In this document: piece after piece, positions 55,364 through 64,000 of the stretch
How positions within the stretch are numbered: position 1 is the first letter of the stretch
Layout of the letters: every line of letters starts with the position of its first letter
Assembly (NCBI RefSeq): GCF_039545795.1
Contig: NZ_CP154260.1
Location: 129,001-193,000 of the forward strand
Source: Chitinophaga niabensis
GTDB lineage: Bacteria; Bacteroidota; Bacteroidia; Chitinophagales; Chitinophagaceae
Reading direction: 5' to 3'
DNA length: 64,000 bases
The notes under the pieces: generated by a model
The model's input: only the letters and a program-made list of their open reading frames with translations
What the model was told of the DNA's origin: nothing
Databases searched by the model: none
Translations under genes and position numbers: made by a program

Positions 55364-56692
55364 ATGAGTTATATAAAAGAGAAATTCAAGGCTAAGGCAG
55401 ACGAGCTGAACACAGAGGTTAAGGATCTGCTGAAGAATCATGGCACAAAAAAGATTGATGAGGGGGTAACCCTTGCCCAGGCTTATCAGGGTATGCGCGG
55501 TGTTACCGGGTTGGTTACAGAAACTTCCCTGCTGGATGCAAATGAAGGTATTCGCTTCCGTGGCTACTCCATACCAGAATTGAGAGAACAACTGCCAAAG
55601 GCGGTGAATGGTGCGGAACCATTACCGGAAGGCCTGTTCTACCTGATGCTGATCGGTGAACTGCCAACAGAAGCAGATGTACAGAACATCAGCAGTGTAT
55701 TAGGCCGCCGCTCTCATGTGCCAAACCATGTGTTTGACGCTATCGAAGCATTACCTATCTCCGCTCACCCCATGACGATGTTTACCGTTGCGGTTATGGC
55801 CCTGCAAACTGAATCGCTGTTTGCAAAAGCTTATGCTGACGGGATGAATAAAAAAGATTACTGGAGTTACATGTATGAGGATTCTTTGAACCTCATTGCA
55901 CGTTTACCCCGTGTTGCGGCTTATATCTATCGCCGTAAATATAAAAATGGTGAGCACATCCAACCGGATGGCATGCTCGATTGGGCCGGCAACTTCGCTC
56001 ACATGCTGGGTTATGAAGATGAAGGCTTTAAAGAACTGATGCGTTTGTACATGGTGATCCACGCAGACCACGAAGGCGGTAACGTGAGCGCACATACTAC
56101 ACACCTCGTAGGTTCTGCACTGAGCGATGCTTACCTTTCTTTCGCTGCCGGTATGAATGGTCTGGCTGGTCCTTTACACGGCCTCGCTAACCAGGAAGTG
56201 ATCAAATGGATCCTTGCCATGCGCGAAGAACTGGGTGGTGGTGTTCCCACAAAAGATCAAATCGCTGCTTACGTAAAGAAGACACTGTCTGAAGGTAAAG
56301 TAGTACCGGGTTATGGCCACGCCGTACTCCGCAAAACTGATCCCCGCTTCACAGCACAAATGGAATTTGCCAAGAACCACATCCCCGATGATGAACTGGT
56401 GAAAATTGTTTGGAGCGTATACGAAACCGTTCCGCCAATTTTACAGGACCTGGGCAAAGTGAAAAATCCATGGCCTAACGTGGATGCTCACTCCGGCGCA
56501 TTATTGCTGCACTACGGACTGGTGGAATATGAATTCTACACCGTGCTGTTTGGTGTATCCCGCGCACTGGGTGTTTTAGCTTCCCTCTGCTGGGACCGCG
56601 CACTGGGCCTCTCCCTGGAAAGACCTAAATCCGTTACTTCTGAATGGATGAAACTTTTCGTGGAAGGTAAAGTAGAAGCGATCGCTGAATAA
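55364..56692 (+). CDS. gltA: Citrate synthase, mitochondrial-like type
   Basis: Condenses acetyl-CoA and oxaloacetate to citrate, entering the TCA cycle. The 442-residue protein has the catalytic residues His272 (PLHGLANQE), His319 (GYGHAVLRKTDPR) and Asp374 (NVDAHSGALL). Segments such as HADHEGGNVSAHT and NPWPNVDAHSGALL, and the N-terminal helix, resemble the eukaryotic mitochondrial enzyme more than the NADH-regulated enterobacterial hexamer. A strong terminator follows, so the gene is likely monocistronic. Confidence 0.95.
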   Translation: MSYIKEKFKAKADELNTEVKDLLKNHGTKKIDEGVTLAQAYQGMRGVTGLVTETSLLDANEGIRFRGYSIPELREQLPKAVNGAEPLPEGLFYLMLIGELPTEADVQNISSVLGRRSHVPNHVFDAIEALPISAHPMTMFTVAVMALQTESLFAKAYADGMNKKDYWSYMYEDSLNLIARLPRVAAYIYRRKYKNGEHIQPDGMLDWAGNFAHMLGYEDEGFKELMRLYMVIHADHEGGNVSAHTTHLVGSALSDAYLSFAAGMNGLAGPLHGLANQEVIKWILAMREELGGGVPTKDQIAAYVKKTLSEGKVVPGYGHAVLRKTDPRFTAQMEFAKNHIPDDELVKIVWSVYETVPPILQDLGKVKNPWPNVDAHSGALLLHYGLVEYEFYTVLFGVSRALGVLASLCWDRALGLSLERPKSVTSEWMKLFVEGKVEAIAE

Positions 56693-56718
56693 CTCAATTA
56701 AGATCAGCATATTTAAAA

Positions 56719-56753
56719 AAGGTAAATAGCCACCCGGCTGTTTGCCTTTTTTT
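56719..56753 (+). terminator. Rho-independent terminator after gltA
   Basis: A 13-bp stem with two G-U pairs (arms 56719-56731 and 56736-56748), loop ACCC, followed by a run of T. It lies between citrate synthase and recG. Confidence 0.85.
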
Positions 56754-56782
56754 GTTAAAATACCGTACTTCGTGCATCGTAG

Positions 56783-58894
56783 ATGAACCTTATCTCTTCC
56801 ATATTATCCAATCCGATAGAATACCTCAAAGGGGTAGGTCCCCAGCGGGGAGAACTGTTGCGCAAGGAGATAAACCTGCACACCTTCCGCGACCTGCTGG
56901 AATATTATCCTTTCCGGTATGTGGACAGGACCAAAGTAGACAAGATCGCGCATCTGAGCGGGATCGAGGACTTTGTACAAATCCGCGGGCGTATTGTGTA
57001 TATGGAAGTGATGGGAGAAAAACGGTCTAAAAGACTGGTGGCCACCCTGCAGGATGAAACCGGCAGAATAGAACTGGTGTGGTTCCAGGGCTGGCAGTGG
57101 ATGGAAAAGTCCCTGCGGCAGAATGTAACCTACCTCGTTTTCGGCAGGCTCTCGCAGTTCAACAGCACGCTGCAGATGGCGCATCCTGAAATAGACCTGG
57201 TAACGGAAGAGACCGCAACCGGCAAACAGCATCTGGAGCCGGTGTATTACACCACAGAAAAACTGAAAGTAAAAGGCCTAACGGCAAAGGCTATCGGAAA
57301 ACTCTCCGCCAACCTGTTGCAGCAATTGCAGCTGGCAGAAATAAGGGAGAATATTCCCCAGCCGGTATTGCAGGCTTTCCGCCTCATGCCCCGGGCACAG
57401 GCATTTTTTAAGATCCATTTGCCCGCTTCAGAAGAAGAAGCCAAACAGGCCCAGCGGCGCCTGAAGTTTGAGGAACTTTTCCTGGCACAGATCAGGATCT
57501 GCCGCCTCAAGATCCGGCGGCACCACCAGAGCCATGGTTTTGTGTTCAATGCCGTGGGGGAGGTTTTCAATAATTTCTACAATAACCATATGCCTTTCCC
57601 TTTAACAGGCGCGCAAAAACGTGTACTGAAAGAGATCAGGAAAGATACCGTCACCGGCCGCCAGATGAACCGTTTGCTCCAGGGAGATGTGGGCAGCGGA
57701 AAAACCATGGTAGCCCTGCTTACCCTGCTGATGGCCATTGATAATGGTTTCCAGGGATGTTTGATGGCGCCCACGGAAATACTGGCGCAGCAACATTATA
57801 TTGGTCTTTCAGAACTGTTGAAAGACACGCCCGTAAAAGTAGCCCTGCTTACCGGGAATGTAAAAGGGAAAGCCCGTAAAACCATCCTAGCGGAAACTAT
57901 TGAAGGAACGATACACATCCTCATTGGTACCCATGCCCTGCTGGAAAATGAAGTGAAATTTAAACATCTTGGCATGGCCATTGTGGATGAACAACACAGG
58001 TTTGGTGTAGCGCAACGGGCGCGGTTGTGGGAAAAGAACAATACCCCGCCACACATCCTGGTAATGACAGCCACACCTATTCCCAGAACATTGGCCATGA
58101 CCGTGTATGGCGACCTGGATGTGTCCATCATAGATGAAATGCCCCCGGGCCGTAAACCCATCACCACAGTACACCGCACAGAATTCCAGCGGCCATCGGT
58201 GATGGATTTTATCAGGGAGGAAATACGGAAAGGGCGCCAGGCCTATATCGTGTACCCGCTGATAGAAGAGTCCGCCAATATGGACTACGAAAACCTGACG
58301 AAAGGGTATGAAGAAGTGAAAGCCTTCTTCCCCGAACCTAAATATTACATCAGTATGGTGCATGGGCGCCAGCCACAGGCCCAGAAAGAAACCAATATGC
58401 AACGTTTTGTTGCCGGCGATACCCAGATCATGGTAGCCACCACAGTGATTGAAGTAGGGGTGAACGTACCGAACGCTTCCGTGATGGTGATAGAAAGTAC
58501 AGAACGTTTTGGCTTATCCCAGCTTCACCAGTTAAGAGGCCGGGTAGGCAGGGGGGCAGAACAGAGTTTTTGTATCCTCATGACGGGCAATAAGTTAGGA
58601 AAAGATTCGCAGGAACGGGTAAAGGTAATGGTGAAAACAAACGATGGATTTGTGATCTCCGAAAAGGATATGGAACTGAGAGGACCGGGAGATATGGAAG
58701 GTACCCGCCAGAGTGGTTTGCTGGACCTGAAACTCGCCGATATTGTACAGGACAGGGCGATGCTTGCAGCCGCGAGGGAATGTGCAGAAAAGATACTGTC
58801 AGAAGACCCCGAATTAGAACTACCTGAGAATAAACCGCTTTCAGAATATTTGGCCACACAAAGGTCAAAATCTTCCTGGAGTAAAATATCTTAA
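56783..58894 (+). CDS. recG: ATP-dependent DNA helicase RecG
   Basis: Branch-migrating superfamily 2 helicase that remodels stalled replication forks and recombination intermediates. The 703-residue protein has an N-terminal wedge with an OB fold (about 55-150), Walker A LLQGDVGSGKT (about 298-308), DEQHRFG (about 399-405), MTATPIPRTLA, VIEVGVNVPNAS and QLRGRVGRG in the C-terminal helicase lobe. The length is normal and the start ATG at 56783 fits the family (LKGVGPQRGELL near the N-terminus). Confidence 0.96.
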   Translation: MNLISSILSNPIEYLKGVGPQRGELLRKEINLHTFRDLLEYYPFRYVDRTKVDKIAHLSGIEDFVQIRGRIVYMEVMGEKRSKRLVATLQDETGRIELVWFQGWQWMEKSLRQNVTYLVFGRLSQFNSTLQMAHPEIDLVTEETATGKQHLEPVYYTTEKLKVKGLTAKAIGKLSANLLQQLQLAEIRENIPQPVLQAFRLMPRAQAFFKIHLPASEEEAKQAQRRLKFEELFLAQIRICRLKIRRHHQSHGFVFNAVGEVFNNFYNNHMPFPLTGAQKRVLKEIRKDTVTGRQMNRLLQGDVGSGKTMVALLTLLMAIDNGFQGCLMAPTEILAQQHYIGLSELLKDTPVKVALLTGNVKGKARKTILAETIEGTIHILIGTHALLENEVKFKHLGMAIVDEQHRFGVAQRARLWEKNNTPPHILVMTATPIPRTLAMTVYGDLDVSIIDEMPPGRKPITTVHRTEFQRPSVMDFIREEIRKGRQAYIVYPLIEESANMDYENLTKGYEEVKAFFPEPKYYISMVHGRQPQAQKETNMQRFVAGDTQIMVATTVIEVGVNVPNASVMVIESTERFGLSQLHQLRGRVGRGAEQSFCILMTGNKLGKDSQERVKVMVKTNDGFVISEKDMELRGPGDMEGTRQSGLLDLKLADIVQDRAMLAAARECAEKILSEDPELELPENKPLSEYLATQRSKSSWSKIS

Positions 58895-59084
58895 TCACTT
58901 TTACGTTGAAGCATTGGACTGGTTGGCAGGGATGGTTGATACCGAATAAGTTGCTTGCCCTAACCTTCGTGTACTGTCACCTGCCAGCCGCCAACCAATT
59001 CTGTTTCCCCGTAACAAATTGACGTCTCTAACCGTTTTTATAAGTATATTAGTTTTACACAGACAATCTTAAATTGGAACCGCT

Positions 59085-62000
59085 TTGAAATCTACTCGCC
59101 CTATCGGCATTTTTAGTGTATTGCAAGTCTGGATACTGGTTATGATTGGTTTGCCAGCAATGGCACAGGAACATACACACTCCAGCAACCTCGCTCCCAT
59201 TGAGTTTGTGGAGAACAAGGGGCAATGGGAGGGTGATTTTCAGTACAGGGCGGCTTTAGGAAATGTGAGCGTTTTTACAAAGAAGAACGGTTTCCGTTTC
59301 CTGCTTCTTCACAAAGAGGACATGAGCAAACTGGAATCCTCCAAACATGGCCAGGTAAGTGATCCCAACAAACCTCCCGTATATTATCCCAAATCCGGCG
59401 ATGGCTCAAAAAATAATCCCGATGCCACTTTAGGCAAACCCGGCAGTGGCGGCGGCGGATATGTGCCCGGCCAGGTAAGGGGGCATGCTTACGATCTGGA
59501 ATTCCTCAATGCATCTCCCAACCCGGAGATCATTCCTTCCAAACCTACACAGGAGAATATCTCGTATATCATAGGCAATGACCCTTCTAAATGGAAATCA
59601 GATATCGGCGCTTATACCAATCTGCTGTACAAAGATCTGTACCAGGGGATTGACCTGCAGGTTTACTCAGAAACCGGCCAGATGAAATACGATCTGATCG
59701 TACATCCCGGCAGCGACCCCGGCAAGATCCAATTTGCCTACACGGGAGCCACTGCACTTACCCTGAAAAAAGGGAACCTGCATGTGCAAACATCCGTAGG
59801 GGAAACTATTGAGCTCATGCCTTTTGCCTACCAGTATATCGATAATCAGCGGAAATCCGTGAATGTGCAGTATGAAGTGAAAGGCAAACAGGTATCCTTC
59901 AAAGTATCCGGTAAATATGATAATCAATATCCGCTGGTGATAGACCCCACCATTGTATTTGCTACCCTGTCCGGCTCAAGGGCTGATAACTGGGGTTTTA
60001 CCGCAACATACGATGCGCAGGGGAATTTCTATGGCGGCGGTATCGCATTTGACGTAGGTTACCCCGTATCTGCCGGTGCTTACGATAACTCCTTTAACGG
60101 GAAAGCGTTTGATATGGCCATCACCAAATTCAATCCGCAAGGCTCCCGAATCATTTATTCTACTTACATCGGTGGTGCCGGTGAAGATCAGCCCCATAGT
60201 CTTTTTGTGGATGGGCAGGGCAACCTCGTTATCTCCGGAAGGTCCAACGCCAGCAATTATCCTACTACTGCTACCGTAGGCCCGCTGGGTGGTTTTGATA
60301 TTGTTGTTACCAAACTGAATGCAGCCGGTTCTGCATTGATCGGTTCCATGCGTATTGGCGGCAGCTCCAATGATGGTGCTAATATGACGGCCAGTAAAGG
60401 AAGCGGTACGGATGTGCTGTTACGCAATTATGGTGACGATGCCCGTAGTGAAGTAGTGGTAGATGGTGGAGGCAATATTTATGTAGCCAGTTCCACCCAG
60501 TCTTCCAACTTCCCTGCAACAGCGGGAACCTTCCAGCCCACTTATGGCGGTGGCCGGCAGGACGGTGTACTGCTGAAAATAAATCCTACCTGTAACAGCC
60601 TGATCTGGGGCAGCTTCATCGGAGGCAGCGCAGAAGATGCAGCATATGTATTGGCCGTGAATGGAGGAAACAGTGTGTACGTGGCAGGAGGAACAGCCAG
60701 TGCTAATTTTCCTTCACGCGGTGGTGCCGTATATCCAACTTTCAGAGGCGGCGCCTGTGATGGTTATATCACCCACGTTTCCGCAGATGGCAGCACTATC
60801 CTGCAATCTACTTTCATTGGCTCTGATAACGGCAGGGCAGACCAGGTGTATGGTATTCAGCTGGACAGGAACGGAGATGTATATGTAATGGGAACAACAG
60901 AAGGTACATGGCCGGTGCTTCAACCTACCGGTACGGCTACTTTCTACAACGATAATTCAAAACAGTTCATCACTAAATTACGCCCGGATCTTTCTGCGCT
61001 GATCTACTCTACCACTTTCGGAAAAGCAGCACCGCAGCCAAGTTTATCACCAGTGGCATTTTTGGTGGACAGGTGCCAGAACGTATACGTATCCGGCTGG
61101 GGTGGTTTGCTGAACAGCGGCAGTCATTTCAGCAACTCCGGAACTGCCGGCCTGCGCGTTACGCCGGATGCGCGGAAACCCACAACAGACAACAGCGACT
61201 TCTACTTCTTCGTAATGAAGAGAGATGCTACAGATATCCTTTATGGTTCTTTCTATGGCGGTACCGGATTACTGGAACACGTGGATGGCGGTACCAGCCG
61301 CTTTGATCAGAACGGTGTGATCTACCAGGCCATTTGTGCAGCCTGCCCGCAGGAAGACAGAAGATTGCGTTTCCCTACTACACCAGGTTCTTATTACACC
61401 GGTATTCCGGATGGCTGTAACCTTGGCGCTTTAAAGATTGCCTTTAACCTCGATGGGGTGAGGGCAGGATTTACCACGCAGGAAAGAAAAAGGAATTACT
61501 GCGTACCGTCTACCATCACATTCATTGACACCACGTTGATTCCGGCACAAAGCTGGACCTGGAATTTTGGAGATGGTTCACCTGAAGTAACTAATACCAG
61601 CACTTCCATGACGCATACCTACACCGCGATCGGTGATTACAGGGTGCGGCTGATCAAATATGATCCGGGAAGTTGTAATGTATATGATACGGCGTATATG
61701 GATATCCGTATCCGTGCAGACCAGGCTACAGTTGGTTTCACGGAAACAAGACTGCCACCCTGTACTTCACTCATCTATGAATTTGTAAATAACTCGGTGG
61801 CGCCCGCGGGCAAACCGTTTACGAATACCTCTTTCACATGGGATTTTGGAGATGGTACACCAAGGGTAACTACGGGTACGGCTACACAACAACATTCCTA
61901 TGCCAGTGAAGGTATATACAATGTAACGCTTACCCTTACAGATACTAATTATTGTAACGCGCCGGAAGTGATCACACATCAATTGCGTGTGGCCGCTAAC

Positions 62001-62756
62001 GTAGTCGCGGCATTTGCATTGCCGGACAGTGCCTGTGCACCATATCTTGCCCGCTTTGATAACATCTCCAAAGGCGGTGTTACCTTCCAGTGGGATTTTG
62101 GAGATGGTACTTCTTCCACAGAGATCTACCCTGAGCATATGTACACACAGCCGGGCACGTATCCTGTAAGGCTGATCGCAAATGATCCGAACACCTGTAA
62201 CCTGGTAGATGATACAACCATGATCATCACCGTCATGCCGCCACCAACAGCAGCATTCTCCTTCCAGCCAAACAAGCCGCAGGAGAATACACCTACTACT
62301 TTCACTAATGAATCTACCGGCGCAGATCATTACTGGTGGGATTTTGGGGATGGCAATACATCCAGGGTAATGAATCCTACCTACCAATATGTTAAAACGG
62401 GAACGTATGAAGTATGCCTGATCGCAACCACAAAGTTTGGTTGCCAGGATACTGTTTGCCAGACCGTGAGTGCAATTGTGAACCCGTTATTTGATGTGCC
62501 TACTGCTTTCTCACCGAATGGAGATGGTATCAATGATGTATGGGAGATCAAAGGTTTTGGTGTGAGCAAGTATGATATGAAAGTATTTAACCGCTGGGGT
62601 CAGTTAATGTTCCATTCAACCTCTCAGAAACAGGGATGGGATGGGCGTTTCAATGGAGCCATTCAGCCAATGGATGCGTATGCTTATGTACTCTCTATAG
62701 AGTTCTCAGATGGCGTCACCGCCAACAAAACGGGTAATGTAACATTGTTAAGATAG
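59085..62756 (+). CDS. Large type IX-secreted PKD/SBBP protein with type-B sorting domain
   Basis: A 1223-residue surface or secreted protein with a signal peptide (about 1-27, ending AMA; TTG start). After a beta-rich N-terminal domain (about 35-290) come SBBP-like repeats (about 295-760, for example IIYSTYIGGAGEDQPHSLFV and LIWGSFIGGSAEDAAYVLAV). Four PKD domains lie at about 800-1125, each with a W-x-FGDG core. The C-terminal 85 residues are a gliding-motility-type (type-B) sorting domain: PTAFSPNGDGINDVWEIKGF, VFNRWGQLMF, GWDGRFNG and MDAYAYVLSIEFSDG. The PorP/SprF gene directly downstream is its likely secretion partner. Confidence 0.92.
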   Translation: MKSTRPIGIFSVLQVWILVMIGLPAMAQEHTHSSNLAPIEFVENKGQWEGDFQYRAALGNVSVFTKKNGFRFLLLHKEDMSKLESSKHGQVSDPNKPPVYYPKSGDGSKNNPDATLGKPGSGGGGYVPGQVRGHAYDLEFLNASPNPEIIPSKPTQENISYIIGNDPSKWKSDIGAYTNLLYKDLYQGIDLQVYSETGQMKYDLIVHPGSDPGKIQFAYTGATALTLKKGNLHVQTSVGETIELMPFAYQYIDNQRKSVNVQYEVKGKQVSFKVSGKYDNQYPLVIDPTIVFATLSGSRADNWGFTATYDAQGNFYGGGIAFDVGYPVSAGAYDNSFNGKAFDMAITKFNPQGSRIIYSTYIGGAGEDQPHSLFVDGQGNLVISGRSNASNYPTTATVGPLGGFDIVVTKLNAAGSALIGSMRIGGSSNDGANMTASKGSGTDVLLRNYGDDARSEVVVDGGGNIYVASSTQSSNFPATAGTFQPTYGGGRQDGVLLKINPTCNSLIWGSFIGGSAEDAAYVLAVNGGNSVYVAGGTASANFPSRGGAVYPTFRGGACDGYITHVSADGSTILQSTFIGSDNGRADQVYGIQLDRNGDVYVMGTTEGTWPVLQPTGTATFYNDNSKQFITKLRPDLSALIYSTTFGKAAPQPSLSPVAFLVDRCQNVYVSGWGGLLNSGSHFSNSGTAGLRVTPDARKPTTDNSDFYFFVMKRDATDILYGSFYGGTGLLEHVDGGTSRFDQNGVIYQAICAACPQEDRRLRFPTTPGSYYTGIPDGCNLGALKIAFNLDGVRAGFTTQERKRNYCVPSTITFIDTTLIPAQSWTWNFGDGSPEVTNTSTSMTHTYTAIGDYRVRLIKYDPGSCNVYDTAYMDIRIRADQATVGFTETRLPPCTSLIYEFVNNSVAPAGKPFTNTSFTWDFGDGTPRVTTGTATQQHSYASEGIYNVTLTLTDTNYCNAPEVITHQLRVAANVVAAFALPDSACAPYLARFDNISKGGVTFQWDFGDGTSSTEIYPEHMYTQPGTYPVRLIANDPNTCNLVDDTTMIITVMPPPTAAFSFQPNKPQENTPTTFTNESTGADHYWWDFGDGNTSRVMNPTYQYVKTGTYEVCLIATTKFGCQDTVCQTVSAIVNPLFDVPTAFSPNGDGINDVWEIKGFGVSKYDMKVFNRWGQLMFHSTSQKQGWDGRFNGAIQPMDAYAYVLSIEFSDGVTANKTGNVTLLR

Positions 62757-62766
62757 ATTGTTGGAT

Positions 62767-63786
62767 ATGAGAAAGAACCGTTACCATATAATACTGATCT
62801 GTTGCCTCGCGGCAGCCTTACCGGCGTCCGCGCAAGACCTGCATTTTTCTCAATACTTTAATTCTCCTTTGTCTACGAATCCGGCCAATACAGGTTTTAT
62901 ACCGGATGGCAACTATCGCATAGGTATCAATTACCGCAATCAGTGGGCTACCATTCCGGTGCCGTATAAAACGATGTCTTTATTTGGAGATTTCCAGCTT
63001 TTCCGTGATAAGCTAACGTATGGCTGGGTAGGTATCGGTGGTTTGCTGCTGCGCGATGTGGCGGGTTCCGGTAACCTTACTTCCACAAAAGGATATGGCT
63101 CCATTGCTTATCACCAGTTGTTGGGACAGAGCAGTCTGATCTCTGCCGGTTTTAATGTGGGATATGCCAATAAGCGAGTGGACCTGAATAAGCTCACCTT
63201 TGGCACACAATGGAACGGCAATTTCTTTGACTCACAGATGGCATCCGGCGAACCGATTGTGAACTCTGCCGTAGGATATCTTGATATGCAGGTAGGGATG
63301 AACTATGCTTTCTTCCCCAACGAACAGATCTATATCAATGGTGGTTTTTCTGTGCATCACATCAATGAACCCCGCGAAACTTTCTATGGTGGGGATAACC
63401 AGATAGACAGAAGGTACATTGGTTTTTTAAATGCGAGTTTCAAATTGAATGATTATATCATCTTAAACCCCAGTGCATATTACGCACGCCAGGCAGGTTC
63501 CAGTGAAGTGATGGCAGGTGCTTATGCAGCGTACAATCTTTCCGGCAATGGAGAGAAACAGGTTTTTGGTGGCGCTTATTATCGTTTTGGGGATGCCTTT
63601 GCATTGCTGGTAGGATACCAGTTGAACCAGTTCAAACTGATGTTCAACTATGATGTAACGGCCAGTCAGCTGGCTGCTTCCAACCAGCGGCAGGGTGCAT
63701 ATGAATTGAGCCTGATCTACACAGGCCTTTATCCGAACCGCAGTTTTGCAAATGCAAAAAGGTATACTTTATGCCCGTCTTTCTAA
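62767..63786 (+). CDS. PorP/SprF family type IX secretion membrane protein
   Basis: A 339-residue outer-membrane beta-barrel of the PorP/SprF group. It has a signal peptide (about 1-22, ending ASA), then DLHFSQYFNSPLSTNPANTG, the family hallmark, and FYGGDNQIDRRYIGF later. I chose the ATG at 62767 (MRKNRYHII), as the earlier TTG codons lie against the upstream stop. SprF-like proteins usually sit beside and help export one specific type-B protein, here the gene immediately upstream. Confidence 0.94.
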   Translation: MRKNRYHIILICCLAAALPASAQDLHFSQYFNSPLSTNPANTGFIPDGNYRIGINYRNQWATIPVPYKTMSLFGDFQLFRDKLTYGWVGIGGLLLRDVAGSGNLTSTKGYGSIAYHQLLGQSSLISAGFNVGYANKRVDLNKLTFGTQWNGNFFDSQMASGEPIVNSAVGYLDMQVGMNYAFFPNEQIYINGGFSVHHINEPRETFYGGDNQIDRRYIGFLNASFKLNDYIILNPSAYYARQAGSSEVMAGAYAAYNLSGNGEKQVFGGAYYRFGDAFALLVGYQLNQFKLMFNYDVTASQLAASNQRQGAYELSLIYTGLYPNRSFANAKRYTLCPSF

Positions 63787-63860
63787 GGGCATTAAAGAAA
63801 CGTTAATGTACAATGCAGATCGGCAAAAAACAGATAATTTAGCGGGCATAATTACTACCC

Positions 63861-64000
63861 ATGAAACGTATGATCTTTGCTGTTATGCTCCTCGTGAGCG
63901 CTCAGGCAGCTTCAGCACAATACTATCAGACAGATTCTGCAAAGGGTTTTGATCCCAGCCGTTTACTCATTGGCGGATCTGTGGGTTTTTCATTTGGCGA
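63861..64000 (+). CDS. Exported protein, truncated by window edge
   Basis: An ATG at 63861 opens a frame that runs off the window after 46 codons. It starts with a clear signal peptide (MKRMIFAVMLLVSAQAASAQ) and continues YYQTDSAKGFDPSRLLIGGS and a GFSFG start of a beta-strand. This looks like an outer-membrane protein, possibly a barrel. Nothing more can be said from the visible part. Confidence 0.6.
   Translation, partial: MKRMIFAVMLLVSAQAASAQYYQTDSAKGFDPSRLLIGGSVGFSFG

Noticed and set aside
58918..58998. Inverted repeat upstream of the PKD protein gene
   Set aside because: Only about seven bases (GGTTGGC / GCCAACC) pair exactly over a long loop; not convincing.
63746..63952. Open frame across the end of the SprF-like gene
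   Set aside because: It overlaps the real gene in another frame and has no recognisable features; the signal-peptide frame at 63861 is preferred.

Overview
The window reads as a chromosomal segment of a Bacteroidota bacterium, most likely a Chitinophaga-type member of the Chitinophagaceae. The support is the Bacteroidota promoter element TAnnTTTG upstream of several genes, frequent TTG starts, a PorP/SprF protein beside a protein with a type IX secretion type-B C-terminal domain, and the general protein similarity. No tRNA, rRNA, CRISPR array or insertion sequence was seen.

Layout. (1) 135-6921 is housekeeping: folD and pckA on the minus strand, then an M24 aminopeptidase P, a CDP-alcohol phosphatidyltransferase (pssA), purS and rsmI on the plus strand, then a nitroreductase on the minus strand. 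(2) 7197-44428 is one unbroken plus-strand block of about 37 kb encoding a complete extracellular contractile injection system (eCIS, Pvc/Afp/AlgoCIS-like). In order it holds a cap protein, an unknown protein, two sheaths, two tube proteins, a small DUF5908 protein, a LysM-type tube/baseplate adaptor, a VgrG-like spike, a PAAR tip, a gp25-like protein, a giant baseplate J protein, an S74-chaperoned fibre, a second giant baseplate protein and a tape-measure protein. After these come the cargo genes: six proteins sharing an eCIS cargo-type N-terminal leader (five with the full DUF4157 domain), two Sec-exported von Willebrand A proteins, the AAA+ ATPase and a GH46 chitosanase-like hydrolase. (3) 44501-58894 is again ordinary: an M1 aminopeptidase, a patatin phospholipase, an ArsR/SRPBCC pair, a DinB protein, an ECF sigma factor, rsmG, a glycosyltransferase, tgt, an LptF/LptG permease, citrate synthase and recG. 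(4) 59085-64000 is a type IX secretion island: a 1223-residue PKD/SBBP protein with a type-B sorting domain, a PorP/SprF protein and the start of another exported protein cut by the window edge.

How the parts work together. The eCIS structural genes build a tube inside a contractile sheath, capped at one end and ending in a baseplate, spike and PAAR tip at the other. The AAA+ ATPase probably helps load or assemble the particle. The cargo genes share N-terminal modules (a motif like VNEPGDxxEQEADAMAD, QRKCxxC repeats and DUF4157 with HELTH) and then diverge into unrelated C-terminal domains: three zincin-like metallopeptidases, a protein with an OmpA-like domain, a candidate PD-(D/E)xK nuclease with a peptidoglycan-binding motif, and a LysM protein with a possible His/Cys dyad. 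The recurrence of cell-wall modules and the adjacent GH46-like hydrolase hint at an envelope-directed role. The most novel features are this cargo array, the CxxC repeats, and the apparent duplication of a vWA-cargo-cargo block.
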